Below are positions 53,786 through 62,377 of a DNA stretch of 64,000 nt, one piece after another. This DNA is from PMG-095 sp049324695 (GTDB lineage: Bacteria > Myxococcota_A > Polyangia > Polyangiales > Polyangiaceae), in assembly GCA_049324695.1 (NCBI GenBank), contig JBMOMJ010000020.1:1-64000 (forward strand). The letters are read 5' to 3'. The notes beneath the pieces are model-generated. The model had not been told where the DNA came from. It worked only from the letters and a program-made list of their open reading frames with translations, and ran no database searches. The number at the start of each line of letters is the position of its first letter. Position 1 is the stretch's first letter. A program made the position numbers and the translations under genes.

Positions 53786-55642
53786 ATGGCTACACAGGAC
53801 AAAAAGCGTAAAGACGCCGCTCAAGCCGGCTTCTATCTGGTGGTGATCACCCTGATCGTGGTGGTCGCCAACATGCTCTCCTCAAAGCTCTACTTCCGCT
53901 CGGATCGCACGCAGGCTGAGCGCTACACGCTGAGCCAAGGCAGCGGGCGCTTGCTGCAAGGCTTGAAGAGCCCGGTGCAAATCGACGCCTACGTGAAGAC
54001 CGGCTTGCCGCAGCTCGACTCGTTCGTGCGCGACCTGACCGACCTCTTGAAGGAGTACGAGCGCGCCGGGAAAGGCAAGTTCAAGTTCACCTTGATCGAG
54101 CCGAACACCGACGAGTTGCGGCAACAGGCCAAGGACGCGGGGCTGCAAGAGCAGCCGTTCGGCGAAGTCAGCGCCACGGGCGAAGACCAAGCCTCGATCG
54201 CGCAGGGTTATCTGGGTCTGGTCTTCAAGTACGGCAGCGAAAAGGCGGTGATTCCGCAGTTGTTCCCGAACCAAACCGATGGTCTCGAGTTCTGGATCAC
54301 CAACAAGATCCGCGAGATTCGCGACAAGGCGGACAACATCAAGCACCGCATCGGCGTCATCACCGGCAAAGACGAGCTGAAGCTCAGCGACACCAACTTG
54401 GTGCCGAAGCAAGGGCGCGGCGGCGGTTCACCCAGCTTGCAGTCGATCCTCGAGCAAGCCTTCCCCTTCTACAAGGTGGAGGAGCTCGATCTGAAGGACG
54501 GCGCCAACGAGATCGACAAGGAGCTCGTCGGCATCATCATCACGCAGCCTCAGAAGGACTACAGCGAGAAGGAGCTGCGCCGCATCGACGAGTTCTTGAT
54601 GCGGGGTGGCAAGTCGCTTGCGGTGTACGCCTCGGCCGTTACGTTGAAGGCAAACGACGCGAGCATGAAGGCGACCTTGAGCACGCACGGTCTCGAGAAG
54701 TTGCTCGCCGGCTACGGCATCACGCTCAACAAGGACGCCGTGCTCGACTACGGTGCGCAGTTCCGCATTGGCGCCATGAGCCCGCAAACCGGCGCGGTCA
54801 CGTGGGTACGCCACCCGGGCATCGCACACGTGGTGAACGATCCGCGCTTCTCTGACAACGAGAAGGCGCTCGACACGGGCTTCGCCGGCTTCTTCCGCAT
54901 GGAGGAGGCGATCTTCCCGTTCCCGTCCAGCCTCACGCTCGACAAGAGCAAGCAGCCGGCCGACGTGAAGATCTACCCGGTCGCTCGCACCACGCCGCAG
55001 GCCGCCGTCGACACCAGCGAGAGCATCGACATGAAGCTGCGCGACAAGTGGCTGCCGAAAGGCAAACAAGAGCAGCGCGTGATCGCGGCAGTGGCCGAAG
55101 GCAAGCTGAAGAGTGCCTTCGCCGGTTCACCTTCCGAAGACGTGAAGCCCGCCAACACACAGGCTCCCACGCCCTCGCGGGTACTGGTGGTGTCGTCGAG
55201 CGAGTTCTTGACGAACCCGTTCGCCTACGCCGGCAATGGCCCTGAGCTCGGTGGCCAATTCCAGATGTTCGGCGCAGTGGGTGGCGACCCGCAGCTCCAG
55301 CAGATTGGCCAGTTCTACACCAAGCACCTCACCAGCACGATCCTCTCGTTCAAGAACACCTTGGACTGGATCTCGGGTGACGCCGACCTACTCGCCGCCA
55401 GCGCCAAGCTCATCGGGGTGCCGTCGCTCAGCTACCAGAGCGTCAGCAAACCGAAGTTCAAGGAAGGCGACGACGAGGCCGAAGCCAAGCGCAAGGACGA
55501 GGAATACAAGGCGCTGCGCAAGAGCATGCAGTTCCGCGTGCAGTGGGCGCTCACGCTGGGTGCTCCGCTCCTCTTCGCTCTGTTCGGCTTGTTCCGCTGG
55601 CGTCAGCGTGAAGCCGAGCGCCAGAACCTGAAGGCTGCCTGA
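53786..55642 (+). CDS. GldG-like ABC-associated protein, module B
   Basis: A 618-residue protein with N-terminal (about 15-33) and C-terminal (about 588-606) transmembrane helices and a large outer domain. The opening RTQAERYTLSQGSGRLLQGLKSPV is the family signature. GKDELKLSD, KELVGIIITQPQKDYSEKE and FLMRGGKSLAVYA lie in the ABC_transp_aux core. A Lys/Glu-rich stretch comes before the last helix (DDEAEAKRKDEEYKALRKS). It follows the permease stop by three bases. It is about 100 residues longer than its module A relative. Confidence 0.88.
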   Translation: MATQDKKRKDAAQAGFYLVVITLIVVVANMLSSKLYFRSDRTQAERYTLSQGSGRLLQGLKSPVQIDAYVKTGLPQLDSFVRDLTDLLKEYERAGKGKFKFTLIEPNTDELRQQAKDAGLQEQPFGEVSATGEDQASIAQGYLGLVFKYGSEKAVIPQLFPNQTDGLEFWITNKIREIRDKADNIKHRIGVITGKDELKLSDTNLVPKQGRGGGSPSLQSILEQAFPFYKVEELDLKDGANEIDKELVGIIITQPQKDYSEKELRRIDEFLMRGGKSLAVYASAVTLKANDASMKATLSTHGLEKLLAGYGITLNKDAVLDYGAQFRIGAMSPQTGAVTWVRHPGIAHVVNDPRFSDNEKALDTGFAGFFRMEEAIFPFPSSLTLDKSKQPADVKIYPVARTTPQAAVDTSESIDMKLRDKWLPKGKQEQRVIAAVAEGKLKSAFAGSPSEDVKPANTQAPTPSRVLVVSSSEFLTNPFAYAGNGPELGGQFQMFGAVGGDPQLQQIGQFYTKHLTSTILSFKNTLDWISGDADLLAASAKLIGVPSLSYQSVSKPKFKEGDDEAEAKRKDEEYKALRKSMQFRVQWALTLGAPLLFALFGLFRWRQREAERQNLKAA

Positions 55643-55668
55643 GACAATTCCGAAAGAGAAATCGAGAG

Positions 55669-56742
55669 ATGGCAACCACGGATACCAAACTCGTCGCCGC
55701 GCTGGCCGTCTTGGCCGTGCTCGGTGGTGGGCTGTACCTCACCAACAAGAAGCAAGACGAAGAGGCCAAGGCCTACTCGCTGAACGCACGCGCCGCTGAT
55801 CTCCCCAAAATCGAGATCAGCGACGACGACGTCAGCAAGATCAACAAGGTCGTGCTGCACAAGCCGGGCAAGGAAGGCGCCGCTGGCGTCGACGTGACCC
55901 TGGTGAAAAAAGGCGAAGAGTGGCGGCTCGAGCAGCCGGTCGACGCCGAAGCCAACCAGGCCAACGTCAAGTCGATGCTCGACAACTTGAAGACTTTGAA
56001 GGTCAGCGAAGTGATCGACCCTGGCAAGGCCGATTACGCCAAGTTCAAGGTTTCGGACGATCTCGGTTTTCACGTCACTGTCCACAAAGACAACGCAGTC
56101 GTGCTCGACGCCTTCTTCGGAGACAACGGCGGCCGCGGGCAGATGACGCGGATCGCTGGCAAAGACGGCGTGTATGCCGTGAAGGGCTACTCGGACTACC
56201 TCTACAACCGCGAGGTGAAGGCTTGGCGCGAGATGTCGCTGTTCAAGTTCGAAGAGGTCGATGTCGAGTCGGTCAACGTCGACAACGAGAACGGCTCGTT
56301 TGCGTTCACCAAGAAGGACGGCAATTGGGTCTCCAAGTACAAGCCCGCCAAGGGCGCCGGTGGTGAAATCAAGAAGTTCGATAGCGGCAAGGTGCTCGAC
56401 TTGATCCGCGCCTATCGCACGCTGTCGGCCGACAACTTCGCGGAGAAGGGCAAGACCGCAGCGGATCTCGGACTCGAGAAGCCCGTCGCCACGGTGCTGT
56501 TCACGTTGAAGGACGGCGCCAAGCGCGAAGTGAAGGTGGGCTCCACCGCGGAAGGTTCGAGCCGTTGGGTGCAGGTGAGCGGCAAGAACGAGTTCTTCAG
56601 CATCAGCTCATGGGCTGCCGATTGGGCAACCGCCGACGAGAAGAAGTTCCAGAAGAGCGACGAGCCCAAAGACAAGCCGCCCGCCAGTCCGCACGGGATG
56701 CCTCCGGGCATGCCTCCGGGCATGGGCGCTCCTCCCATGTGA
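55669..56742 (+). CDS. DUF4340 protein, module B
   Basis: A 357-residue protein with one N-terminal transmembrane segment (LVAALAVLAVLGGGLYL). One classic DUF4340 unit follows, including VTLVKKGEEWRLEQPVDAEA, VKSMLDNLKTLKVSEVI and the substrate-like groove region FGDNGGRGQMTRIAGKDGVY. A second, shorter set of strands precedes the end (ADLGLEKPVATVLFTLKDGA). It ends with a Pro/Gly/Met-rich tail of MPPG repeats. It is the last gene of module B, 26 bp after the GldG-like gene. Role unknown; gene order argues that it joins the GldG-like protein outside the membrane. Confidence 0.87.
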   Translation: MATTDTKLVAALAVLAVLGGGLYLTNKKQDEEAKAYSLNARAADLPKIEISDDDVSKINKVVLHKPGKEGAAGVDVTLVKKGEEWRLEQPVDAEANQANVKSMLDNLKTLKVSEVIDPGKADYAKFKVSDDLGFHVTVHKDNAVVLDAFFGDNGGRGQMTRIAGKDGVYAVKGYSDYLYNREVKAWREMSLFKFEEVDVESVNVDNENGSFAFTKKDGNWVSKYKPAKGAGGEIKKFDSGKVLDLIRAYRTLSADNFAEKGKTAADLGLEKPVATVLFTLKDGAKREVKVGSTAEGSSRWVQVSGKNEFFSISSWAADWATADEKKFQKSDEPKDKPPASPHGMPPGMPPGMGAPPM

Positions 56743-56751
56743 GGTTGGCTC

Positions 56752-56782
56752 GCGACGCCGGAGTCTTGCGCTTCGGCGTCGC
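56752..56782. terminator. Hairpin in the convergent spacer after module B
   Basis: Perfect 9-bp arms GCGACGCCG (56752-56760) and CGGCGTCGC (56774-56782) with a 13-base loop, between the module B stop and the ClpB-like gene stop. There is no T-run on either strand, so a Rho-assisted or bidirectional end is more likely than a classic intrinsic terminator. A second GCGACGCCGGGGTCTT-like copy follows at 56796, in the ClpB-like coding end. Confidence 0.45.
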
Positions 56783-56788
56783 AGAGCG

Positions 56789-59407
56789 TCAGCTTGCGAC
56801 GCCGGGGTCTTTCGAGGCCTCGGCGTCGAGCCGGATCGCGTCGCCTTCCGCATCGACGACGACCGTGCTGGCGCCAGCGAAGCGGCCCGCCAAGAGCCCT
56901 TCGGCAAGCGGATCCTGAACGTGGCGAAGAATGACTCGCTTGAGCGGCCGCGCACCGAGCGCTGGTTCGTATCCGAGCTCGACGAGGCGCGCCTTGGCGG
57001 CCTCAGTGGCTCGCAGGGTCAGACCGCGGTCGCGCAAGAGACGCCCAATTTGCGCCAGTTCGAGCTCCACCACCAATGAGAGCTGTTGCCTCCCGAGCGG
57101 GCGAAACACCAGCACCTCATCGATGCGATTCAAAAGCTCCGGGCGAAAGAACTGGCGCAAGCGCGTCAGCAATTCCGCTCGCAGAGCGTCGCGGCCCTCA
57201 TCCGTTTCGAAGCGCGCCGGCTCGGCTTCGAGCACGTGTTCGGACCCGATGTTGCTCGTCATAATCACGACGGTGTTCGAGAAGTCCGCCGTCTTGCCGC
57301 GTCCGTCGGTGAGGCGCCCATCGTCGAGCAGCTGCAGCAGCAGATTGAACACGTCGGGGTGCGCCTTTTCGACCTCGTCGAAGAGCAGCACCGAATACGG
57401 ACGCCGCCGCACGGCTTCGGTGAGGAAGCCACCCTGCTCGCTATCGGCGTAGCCGGGTGGCGCGCCGATCAAACGCTGCGCCATGTGGCGCTCCATGAAC
57501 TCACTCATATCCAAACGCGTGAGTGCACGTTCGTCGTCGAACAGCTGCGCCGCTAGCGCCTTACACAGCTCGGTTTTGCCGACGCCGCTCGGCCCCAAAA
57601 ACAAGAAGCTGCCAATCGGGCGTTTGGGATCGCGCAAACCCATGCGGCCGCGTCGCACGGCGCGACCAAGCGCCGCCAAGGCGTGATCTTGCCCGACGAC
57701 GCGTTTGCGCAGCCGATCCTCGAGTTCGAGCAGGCGCGACGTCTCGCCCTCCAGCATGCGCTGCACGGGGATCCCCGTCCACGCTGCCAACGTGGCCGCC
57801 ACGTCTTCCGCGGACACGAGCGGGCTTTCGAGTGAAGCGCCGAGTGAGCTCGCTGTATCCTCCGCGCGTTTCACGCGAGCTTCGAGCTCGCTCACTTTGC
57901 GCTCGTGCTCCGCCACGCGCGCGGCATCGTTGCCGAGACCCGCGCGCTCGCTGCGCGCCGCATCGAGCTCGGCTTTCAGCGCGCGAAACGCCGCCACGGC
58001 GCCGCGACGCGCCTCGGCCTGCTCGCGAATTGCCTTCACCCGCGGCACCAGATCGTCGCGCTCAGTCTGCAGCTGAGTGCGGCGCGCTTCGTCGGCGTGC
58101 GCGGCATCGACGGGCAGCGCCAGCTCGGCCTCCAGCGCTTCCAAGCGCCGCAGCTCAGCCTCGGCCTTTTCGGGCAAGCCATCGAGCTGCACGCGTTTGC
58201 GCGCCGCGCTCTCGTCGAGAAGATCGATGGCGCTGTCCGGCAAGCGGCGGTCGCGTAGATAACGACGCGCGAGCGTAATCGCCGCGTTGAGGGCCGCCTC
58301 ACCGATGCCTACGCGATGGTGCCGCGACAAGCGCGGGCCAATTGCCCGCAAGATCTCGAGCGCTTCGGCTTCGCTCGGCTCCGAAATCTCGAGCACGGTG
58401 AGTTCATGCAAAAAGCTCGCATCGCGCTCCTCGATCTTTCGCAAGCCGTCCGGCGTCGTCGTGGCGAGCAAGCGCAGCTCAGCGCGCTCCAGCGCTGGGC
58501 GCAGCGCATCCACCAGCGCACTCGACCCCGAATTCGGCGCGAACAACTGCTCGAGCCCGCGAACCAGCAAAATCGCAGGATCCTTGTGCGAAACGAGATC
58601 GCTCACCAACTTGCGCGCGCGCTCTTCGCCTTCGCCGCGCAAGCGTGAAGCGCTCCCGAACGCGCCTGGCTGAAGCTCCACCACGCGCGCTGCCGCCAGG
58701 CTGGTCGGCACATCGCCCGCAGCGACCCGCCGCGCCAACGCCGTCACCAGGGCTCGCTTGCCAACGCCTGCTTCCCCTACCAACAAGGGATGGCACTTGT
58801 TTTGACGCTCCAATACCGTGAGCAACCGCCTGAGCTCCGGCTGGCGCGCTACCACCGCGGCATCTCCATCCGCATCCGAAGCCAGCGAGCGCACGAACGT
58901 TCCCGCCGGAGCGCCGGCAGTTGCCGACACGGTTGAGCTGGTCAGCGCACGCTCTCCACTTTTCAGCGCCGTCATGTGTGGACGCAGCGCGCCCGGCCCC
59001 AAACGGAAAGCGGCCCACACTTCTCCCGCAGCGCCGCGCAGCTCCTGCGTGAGCGCGTTCAACACATCCGCCACGTTGACCTGGGCACGCCGCTCTCGTG
59101 ATGCTTCACGCTCGGCGCGCTCCAACAAATCCAGCGCTGCAGCGGCGAGATAAGCCGGCTCGCTCGAGGACGGCCGTGAGCCGAGAGCGCGCTCGACGGC
59201 AGCGTTGAACTCGCTGGCATCCACTCCGGCGCGCGCGAGCACTTCGCTCGTACCGCGCTCCTTGCTCAACGCGGCGGCCAAAACGTGAATTGGCTCGAGC
59301 TCGCGGTGCTTGCGTTCGTCGGCCAACACCTGGGCGGCGACGACCAAGGCACGCGCTTCGGGCGCGAAGTTGTCGAGTGTGCGGGTGGCGGTGCCAGCGC
59401 TAGGCAT
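56789..59407 (-). CDS. ClpB-like AAA+ protein with degenerate first ATPase domain
   Basis: An 872-residue Clp/Hsp100-type protein. A Clp N-domain (about 10-150) precedes AAA domain 1 (about 175-380), a shortened coiled-coil middle region (about 386-520) and AAA domain 2 (about 560-872). Domain 2 is intact: GPSGVGKTELCKAL (Walker A near 604), VLLFDEVEKAHPD (Walker B), MTSNIGSE (sensor 1), FRPELLNRIDEV (Arg finger), GARPLKR (sensor 2). Domain 1 is not: Walker A reads GEAGVGKRAL with Arg for Thr, the Walker B site reads ILLVRGLEQLF without the Asp-Glu pair, and the usual ERRFQ Arg-finger segment reads SFLHELTVL. It is probably a specialised disaggregase or unfoldase rather than housekeeping ClpB. 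ATG 59407 was chosen for family fit; the frame opens at 59464. Confidence 0.88.
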   Translation of the reverse strand: MPSAGTATRTLDNFAPEARALVVAAQVLADERKHRELEPIHVLAAALSKERGTSEVLARAGVDASEFNAAVERALGSRPSSSEPAYLAAAALDLLERAEREASRERRAQVNVADVLNALTQELRGAAGEVWAAFRLGPGALRPHMTALKSGERALTSSTVSATAGAPAGTFVRSLASDADGDAAVVARQPELRRLLTVLERQNKCHPLLVGEAGVGKRALVTALARRVAAGDVPTSLAAARVVELQPGAFGSASRLRGEGEERARKLVSDLVSHKDPAILLVRGLEQLFAPNSGSSALVDALRPALERAELRLLATTTPDGLRKIEERDASFLHELTVLEISEPSEAEALEILRAIGPRLSRHHRVGIGEAALNAAITLARRYLRDRRLPDSAIDLLDESAARKRVQLDGLPEKAEAELRRLEALEAELALPVDAAHADEARRTQLQTERDDLVPRVKAIREQAEARRGAVAAFRALKAELDAARSERAGLGNDAARVAEHERKVSELEARVKRAEDTASSLGASLESPLVSAEDVAATLAAWTGIPVQRMLEGETSRLLELEDRLRKRVVGQDHALAALGRAVRRGRMGLRDPKRPIGSFLFLGPSGVGKTELCKALAAQLFDDERALTRLDMSEFMERHMAQRLIGAPPGYADSEQGGFLTEAVRRRPYSVLLFDEVEKAHPDVFNLLLQLLDDGRLTDGRGKTADFSNTVVIMTSNIGSEHVLEAEPARFETDEGRDALRAELLTRLRQFFRPELLNRIDEVLVFRPLGRQQLSLVVELELAQIGRLLRDRGLTLRATEAAKARLVELGYEPALGARPLKRVILRHVQDPLAEGLLAGRFAGASTVVVDAEGDAIRLDAEASKDPGVAS

Positions 59408-59474
59408 CAGGCCGCGCAGTATACACGCGGCAAGCGGCGCGAGGCTGTGCCAAGATGGCCGCACGCCGTTGCCC

Positions 59475-60440
59475 GTGCTCGCCGAAATCCCCGCGTTTTT
59501 GTTGTACGCATTTCTAGTGCCGTTCGGCCTCTTGTGGGGAAGCTTTTTGAACGTCGTGATTCACCGGCTTCCGCGCGAAGAAAGCGTAGTGAGCCCGCGC
59601 TCGCGCTGTCCCGGCTGTGGCAAGCCGATAGCTGCTTACGACAACATTCCGGTGTTCAGTTGGCTTCTGCTGCGCGGCCGGGCGCGCTGCTGCGGTACAC
59701 GCATTTCGCCGCGCTACCCATTGGTCGAACTGATTGGTGGATTGCTCGCGTTTTCGGTCCTGCAGCTCATCGTGTTCGAGTTACCTGCAGAGACGCCGAT
59801 CACCAATGCGCTACTCGTCTTTCTCGCCTACTTCGCGCTCGGGATTGCGCTGGTCGGCATCGCGTTCATCGATCTCGAGTACATGTTCATCCCGTTGTCG
59901 CTCAGCATCGGCGCGGGTGCGATCGGTCTCGCGAGCGCCGGGCTGCGCGGAACGGAGTTCATGCACGGCGTGTACGGCACGTTGTTCGGCTTCTTGCTGA
60001 TCTTTCTGCCCTTCTATCTCGGCTACCAGCTGTGGAAGGGGTACCCAGGTATGGGCCTCGGCGACGCCATTCTGATGGCCGTCGCGGGCGCTTGGTTCGG
60101 CTGGGAAGGCGTCGTATTCGCGTTCGTGGGCGGCTGCGCACAAGCCACCCTGGTCACCTTGGCTGCGTACTTCTCGGGTGGGCACATCGACCTGCCGCAA
60201 GCCGTACTGGAGGAGCGCAAGGAGCTTCAAGCGGCGATCGAAGCCGCTGAAGGCGAAGAGCGCGAAGCCTTGCAGCGCGAACTGGACGCCGACACCGCCC
60301 TGCGCGAGATGCCCAAAACCTTCGGCAAGATGCGCATTCCGCTGGGCCCCTTCTTGGCGCTCGGCATTCTGGAGTACGCCCTGTTCGAACGCGTGGGCCT
60401 CGGCGCGCTGCTCTCCTCCGTGTTTCACCCCGAGCTATGA
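59475..60440 (+). CDS. pilD: Prepilin peptidase / N-methyltransferase (A24 family)
   Basis: A polytopic membrane aspartic protease that cleaves and methylates type IV pilins and pseudopilins. The methylase domain begins GLLWGSFLNVVIHRLPRE with a Cys knuckle CPGCGKP. The second Cys pair is altered: RARCCGT occupies the place of the usual CRxCG, so one Cys is shifted by two residues. The two catalytic Asp residues are present, in IAFIDLEYMFIP and GYPGMGLGDAILM. An insert of about 50 charged residues (EERKELQAAIEAAEGEERE) precedes the last helix, which is atypical. No ATG is usable: TTG 59469 or GTG 59475 is the likely start. It is divergent from the ClpB-like gene and overlaps the next gene by four bases. 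Confidence 0.88.
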   Translation: MLAEIPAFLLYAFLVPFGLLWGSFLNVVIHRLPREESVVSPRSRCPGCGKPIAAYDNIPVFSWLLLRGRARCCGTRISPRYPLVELIGGLLAFSVLQLIVFELPAETPITNALLVFLAYFALGIALVGIAFIDLEYMFIPLSLSIGAGAIGLASAGLRGTEFMHGVYGTLFGFLLIFLPFYLGYQLWKGYPGMGLGDAILMAVAGAWFGWEGVVFAFVGGCAQATLVTLAAYFSGGHIDLPQAVLEERKELQAAIEAAEGEEREALQRELDADTALREMPKTFGKMRIPLGPFLALGILEYALFERVGLGALLSSVFHPEL

Positions 60441-60823
60441 CGCGCGCACCGGTTCTCACCTCGCTCGTGCTGCTCGCCTGCGGGCGTCCTCCCGAACCGC
60501 CGCGCCCGGTCGGCAACGAGTTCTACGAGGTCGAGTATCCGCCGCCACCCGCGCAAATCGAGCTGCGCGACGAGAAGCTCGCCGGGCGGCCCGAGTGCCG
60601 CTTCATCGACGGGCACTACGAGTGGCGCGCCCGGCGCTGGCAATGGCAGCCGGGGAGCTGGGCCGTGCCGCCCGCTGATTGCTACTACGCCCCTCCGATC
60701 GTAGCTTGGGGCGCTCCGCCGAATGCCCGCCTTTACTACACACCACCCCGCTGGTACCGAGCTGACGGTAAATCGTGTCAAGCACCCGTGCCTTGCCTGA
60801 ATCGGCCGCGAGCGAGCGGGTGA
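60437..60823 (+). CDS. Small lipoprotein with YxW-type aromatic repeats
   Basis: A 128-residue protein. A very short signal with lipobox SLVLLAC (Cys15) is followed by a Pro-rich start and a region with two Trp/Tyr-rich blocks, GHYEWRARRWQWQPGSW and VPPADCYYAPPIVAWG. Similar YxWxxW blocks occur in small exported proteins of deltaproteobacteria. Its start overlaps the pilD stop (ATGA), and its end overlaps prmC, so it belongs to the same transcript. Whether it has any link to pili is unknown. Confidence 0.68.
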   Translation: MTRAPVLTSLVLLACGRPPEPPRPVGNEFYEVEYPPPPAQIELRDEKLAGRPECRFIDGHYEWRARRWQWQPGSWAVPPADCYYAPPIVAWGAPPNARLYYTPPRWYRADGKSCQAPVPCLNRPRASG

Positions 60824-61698
60824 ACGGCGACGACGAAGTCTGGTCGATCGCGCGAGTACTGCGCTGGGCAGCGGACGATTTCGCGCGCCGCGGCTTTTCG
60901 AGCCCACGCCTCGACGCAGAGCTCTTGCTCGGCCAGGTGCTGCATCTCGATCGTATCAAGCTGATCGTCGAGTCGACGCGCCCGCTCGATGAGCGCGAGC
61001 TTTCGGCGTACCGCGAACTCATCAAGCGCCGACGTCGCGGCGAACCCATCGCCTACATCCGAGGCGAGCGCGAATTCTACGGCTTGCCGTTTCGCGTCGA
61101 TGCGCGCGTCCTGGTACCACGACCCGACAGCGAAACATTGGTCGAGACCGCGCTGCGCCGCACCAAGCCGCGCTCGCTTTACGGTCGCGCTCTCGACCTG
61201 TGCACCGGCTCCGGTTGCATCGCGATCGCCTTTGCTCGCGCGCGGCCCACCTGGCGAGTCACGGGCAGCGACATCTCAGCGGCGGCGCTGGAAGTCGCGC
61301 GCGACAATTCGCTGCGCCTCGGCGCAACGCACAACACCGCCTGGCTGCTCGGCGATCTGTTCACTCCCATCGCACGCGATGCGCGCTTCGAGCTCATCAC
61401 CGGCAATCCCCCGTACATCCCTGCCGCTGAAATCGCCGAGCTTGCCCCCGACGTGCGCGATTTCGAGCCACGCCTCGCACTCGATGGCGGCGCCGATGGG
61501 CTGGATTTGGTGCGCCGCATTCTACAAGAAGCGCCAGCATTTCTGGCTGCCAATGGCGTGCTCGCCCTCGAAATCGGCTTCGGGCAGGCGCCGGCCGTTG
61601 CCGAACTGTTTCAGCAACGCGGCTTTCGCGACATCGAGCGCAGCCGCGACTACGGCGGCATCGAGCGCGTCGTCAGCGGCGTTTACGGGCCGCCGTAA
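60820..61698 (+). CDS. prmC: Peptide chain release factor N5-glutamine methyltransferase
   Basis: PrmC methylates the GGQ Gln of release factors RF1 and RF2. The N-terminal helical domain (about 5-70; RLDAELLLGQVLHLDRIKLI) is typical, followed by RGEPIAYIRGEREFYGLPF. The methyltransferase core has ALDLCTGSGCIAIAFARA and the catalytic GNPPYIPAAEI, then LALDGGADGLDLVRRIL and a final VVSGVYG. I prefer GTG 60820, which overlaps the previous stop as GTGA. GTG at 60775 would add 15 residues and overlap further. It converges with the beta-barrel gene, overlapping it by 16 bases at the stop end. Confidence 0.93.
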   Translation: MNGDDEVWSIARVLRWAADDFARRGFSSPRLDAELLLGQVLHLDRIKLIVESTRPLDERELSAYRELIKRRRRGEPIAYIRGEREFYGLPFRVDARVLVPRPDSETLVETALRRTKPRSLYGRALDLCTGSGCIAIAFARARPTWRVTGSDISAAALEVARDNSLRLGATHNTAWLLGDLFTPIARDARFELITGNPPYIPAAEIAELAPDVRDFEPRLALDGGADGLDLVRRILQEAPAFLAANGVLALEIGFGQAPAVAELFQQRGFRDIERSRDYGGIERVVSGVYGPP

Positions 61699-62312
61699 AA
61701 TGTCGTGCGCAAGCCGCCGAACACCCCGTACGCCGTGATCGAGTCCGAATACATGTAGTTGCTGGCGAGCGTGGGCCCGAGTGCAAAGTGACCCCAGCGA
61801 AACAGTTCGTAGTTCACCCCCAGCCCGAGCACGCTAACCAGACCGCCGTCGGCTTTCTCACGACCGCCCTCGATCGTCAAACCGCCGGCGCCGAATTCGG
61901 TGAACGCGCTCAAATCGCGGAAGCGGCCACCCAGAGACCATAAAGGAAACGCTTCCACGTGCAGAATGAACGCACCGCCGCTCGCCTTCAGATCGCCCGA
62001 GCTCGCCCCGAAGCCCTGCGTGCCGAGCCCGAAGATGAACCAATCGCGCAACGCGCCGCCGATCCACAACGACCAAGTCGACCCAAAGCCTGCACCGATC
62101 GACGATTCGTACAGAGGGTTGTCCTGCTTGGACAGCGAGTTGGGATAGCCGGTAGCCGATCCTAGGCCCATACCGAGACCCGCGGACGCGGTGAAGCCGG
62201 AGCGCCGTTCGGCCTTGATTTCGTAACCCCCATCCCAGCTTTCGTTTTCGGCGAGAGCCAGCGCGGGACACAGGAACGTCATCACACCGAACACGAATGC
62301 GAAACGCATCAT
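61683..62312 (-). CDS. Outer-membrane beta-barrel protein of unknown function
   Basis: A 209-residue exported protein. The signal peptide (about 1-21, FGVMTFLCPALALAEN) precedes an alternating Gly/aromatic pattern throughout (GFTASAGLGMGLGSATGYP and LGLGVNYELFRWGHFALGP). Aromatic girdles are visible, and the chain ends YGVFGGLRTTFYGGP, as expected of an 8-stranded barrel with a late aromatic. I cannot assign a family. It is upstream-adjacent to an XRE regulator gene on the same strand and overlaps the prmC stop region by 16 bases. Confidence 0.72.
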   Translation of the reverse strand: MMRFAFVFGVMTFLCPALALAENESWDGGYEIKAERRSGFTASAGLGMGLGSATGYPNSLSKQDNPLYESSIGAGFGSTWSLWIGGALRDWFIFGLGTQGFGASSGDLKASGGAFILHVEAFPLWSLGGRFRDLSAFTEFGAGGLTIEGGREKADGGLVSVLGLGVNYELFRWGHFALGPTLASNYMYSDSITAYGVFGGLRTTFYGGP

Positions 62313-62377
62313 CGACCCGGATCTGGGGTCGATGGCGGGGCCGGGTCAAGCCTTTCGTTCGCTGCCTCGTCTTCGGC

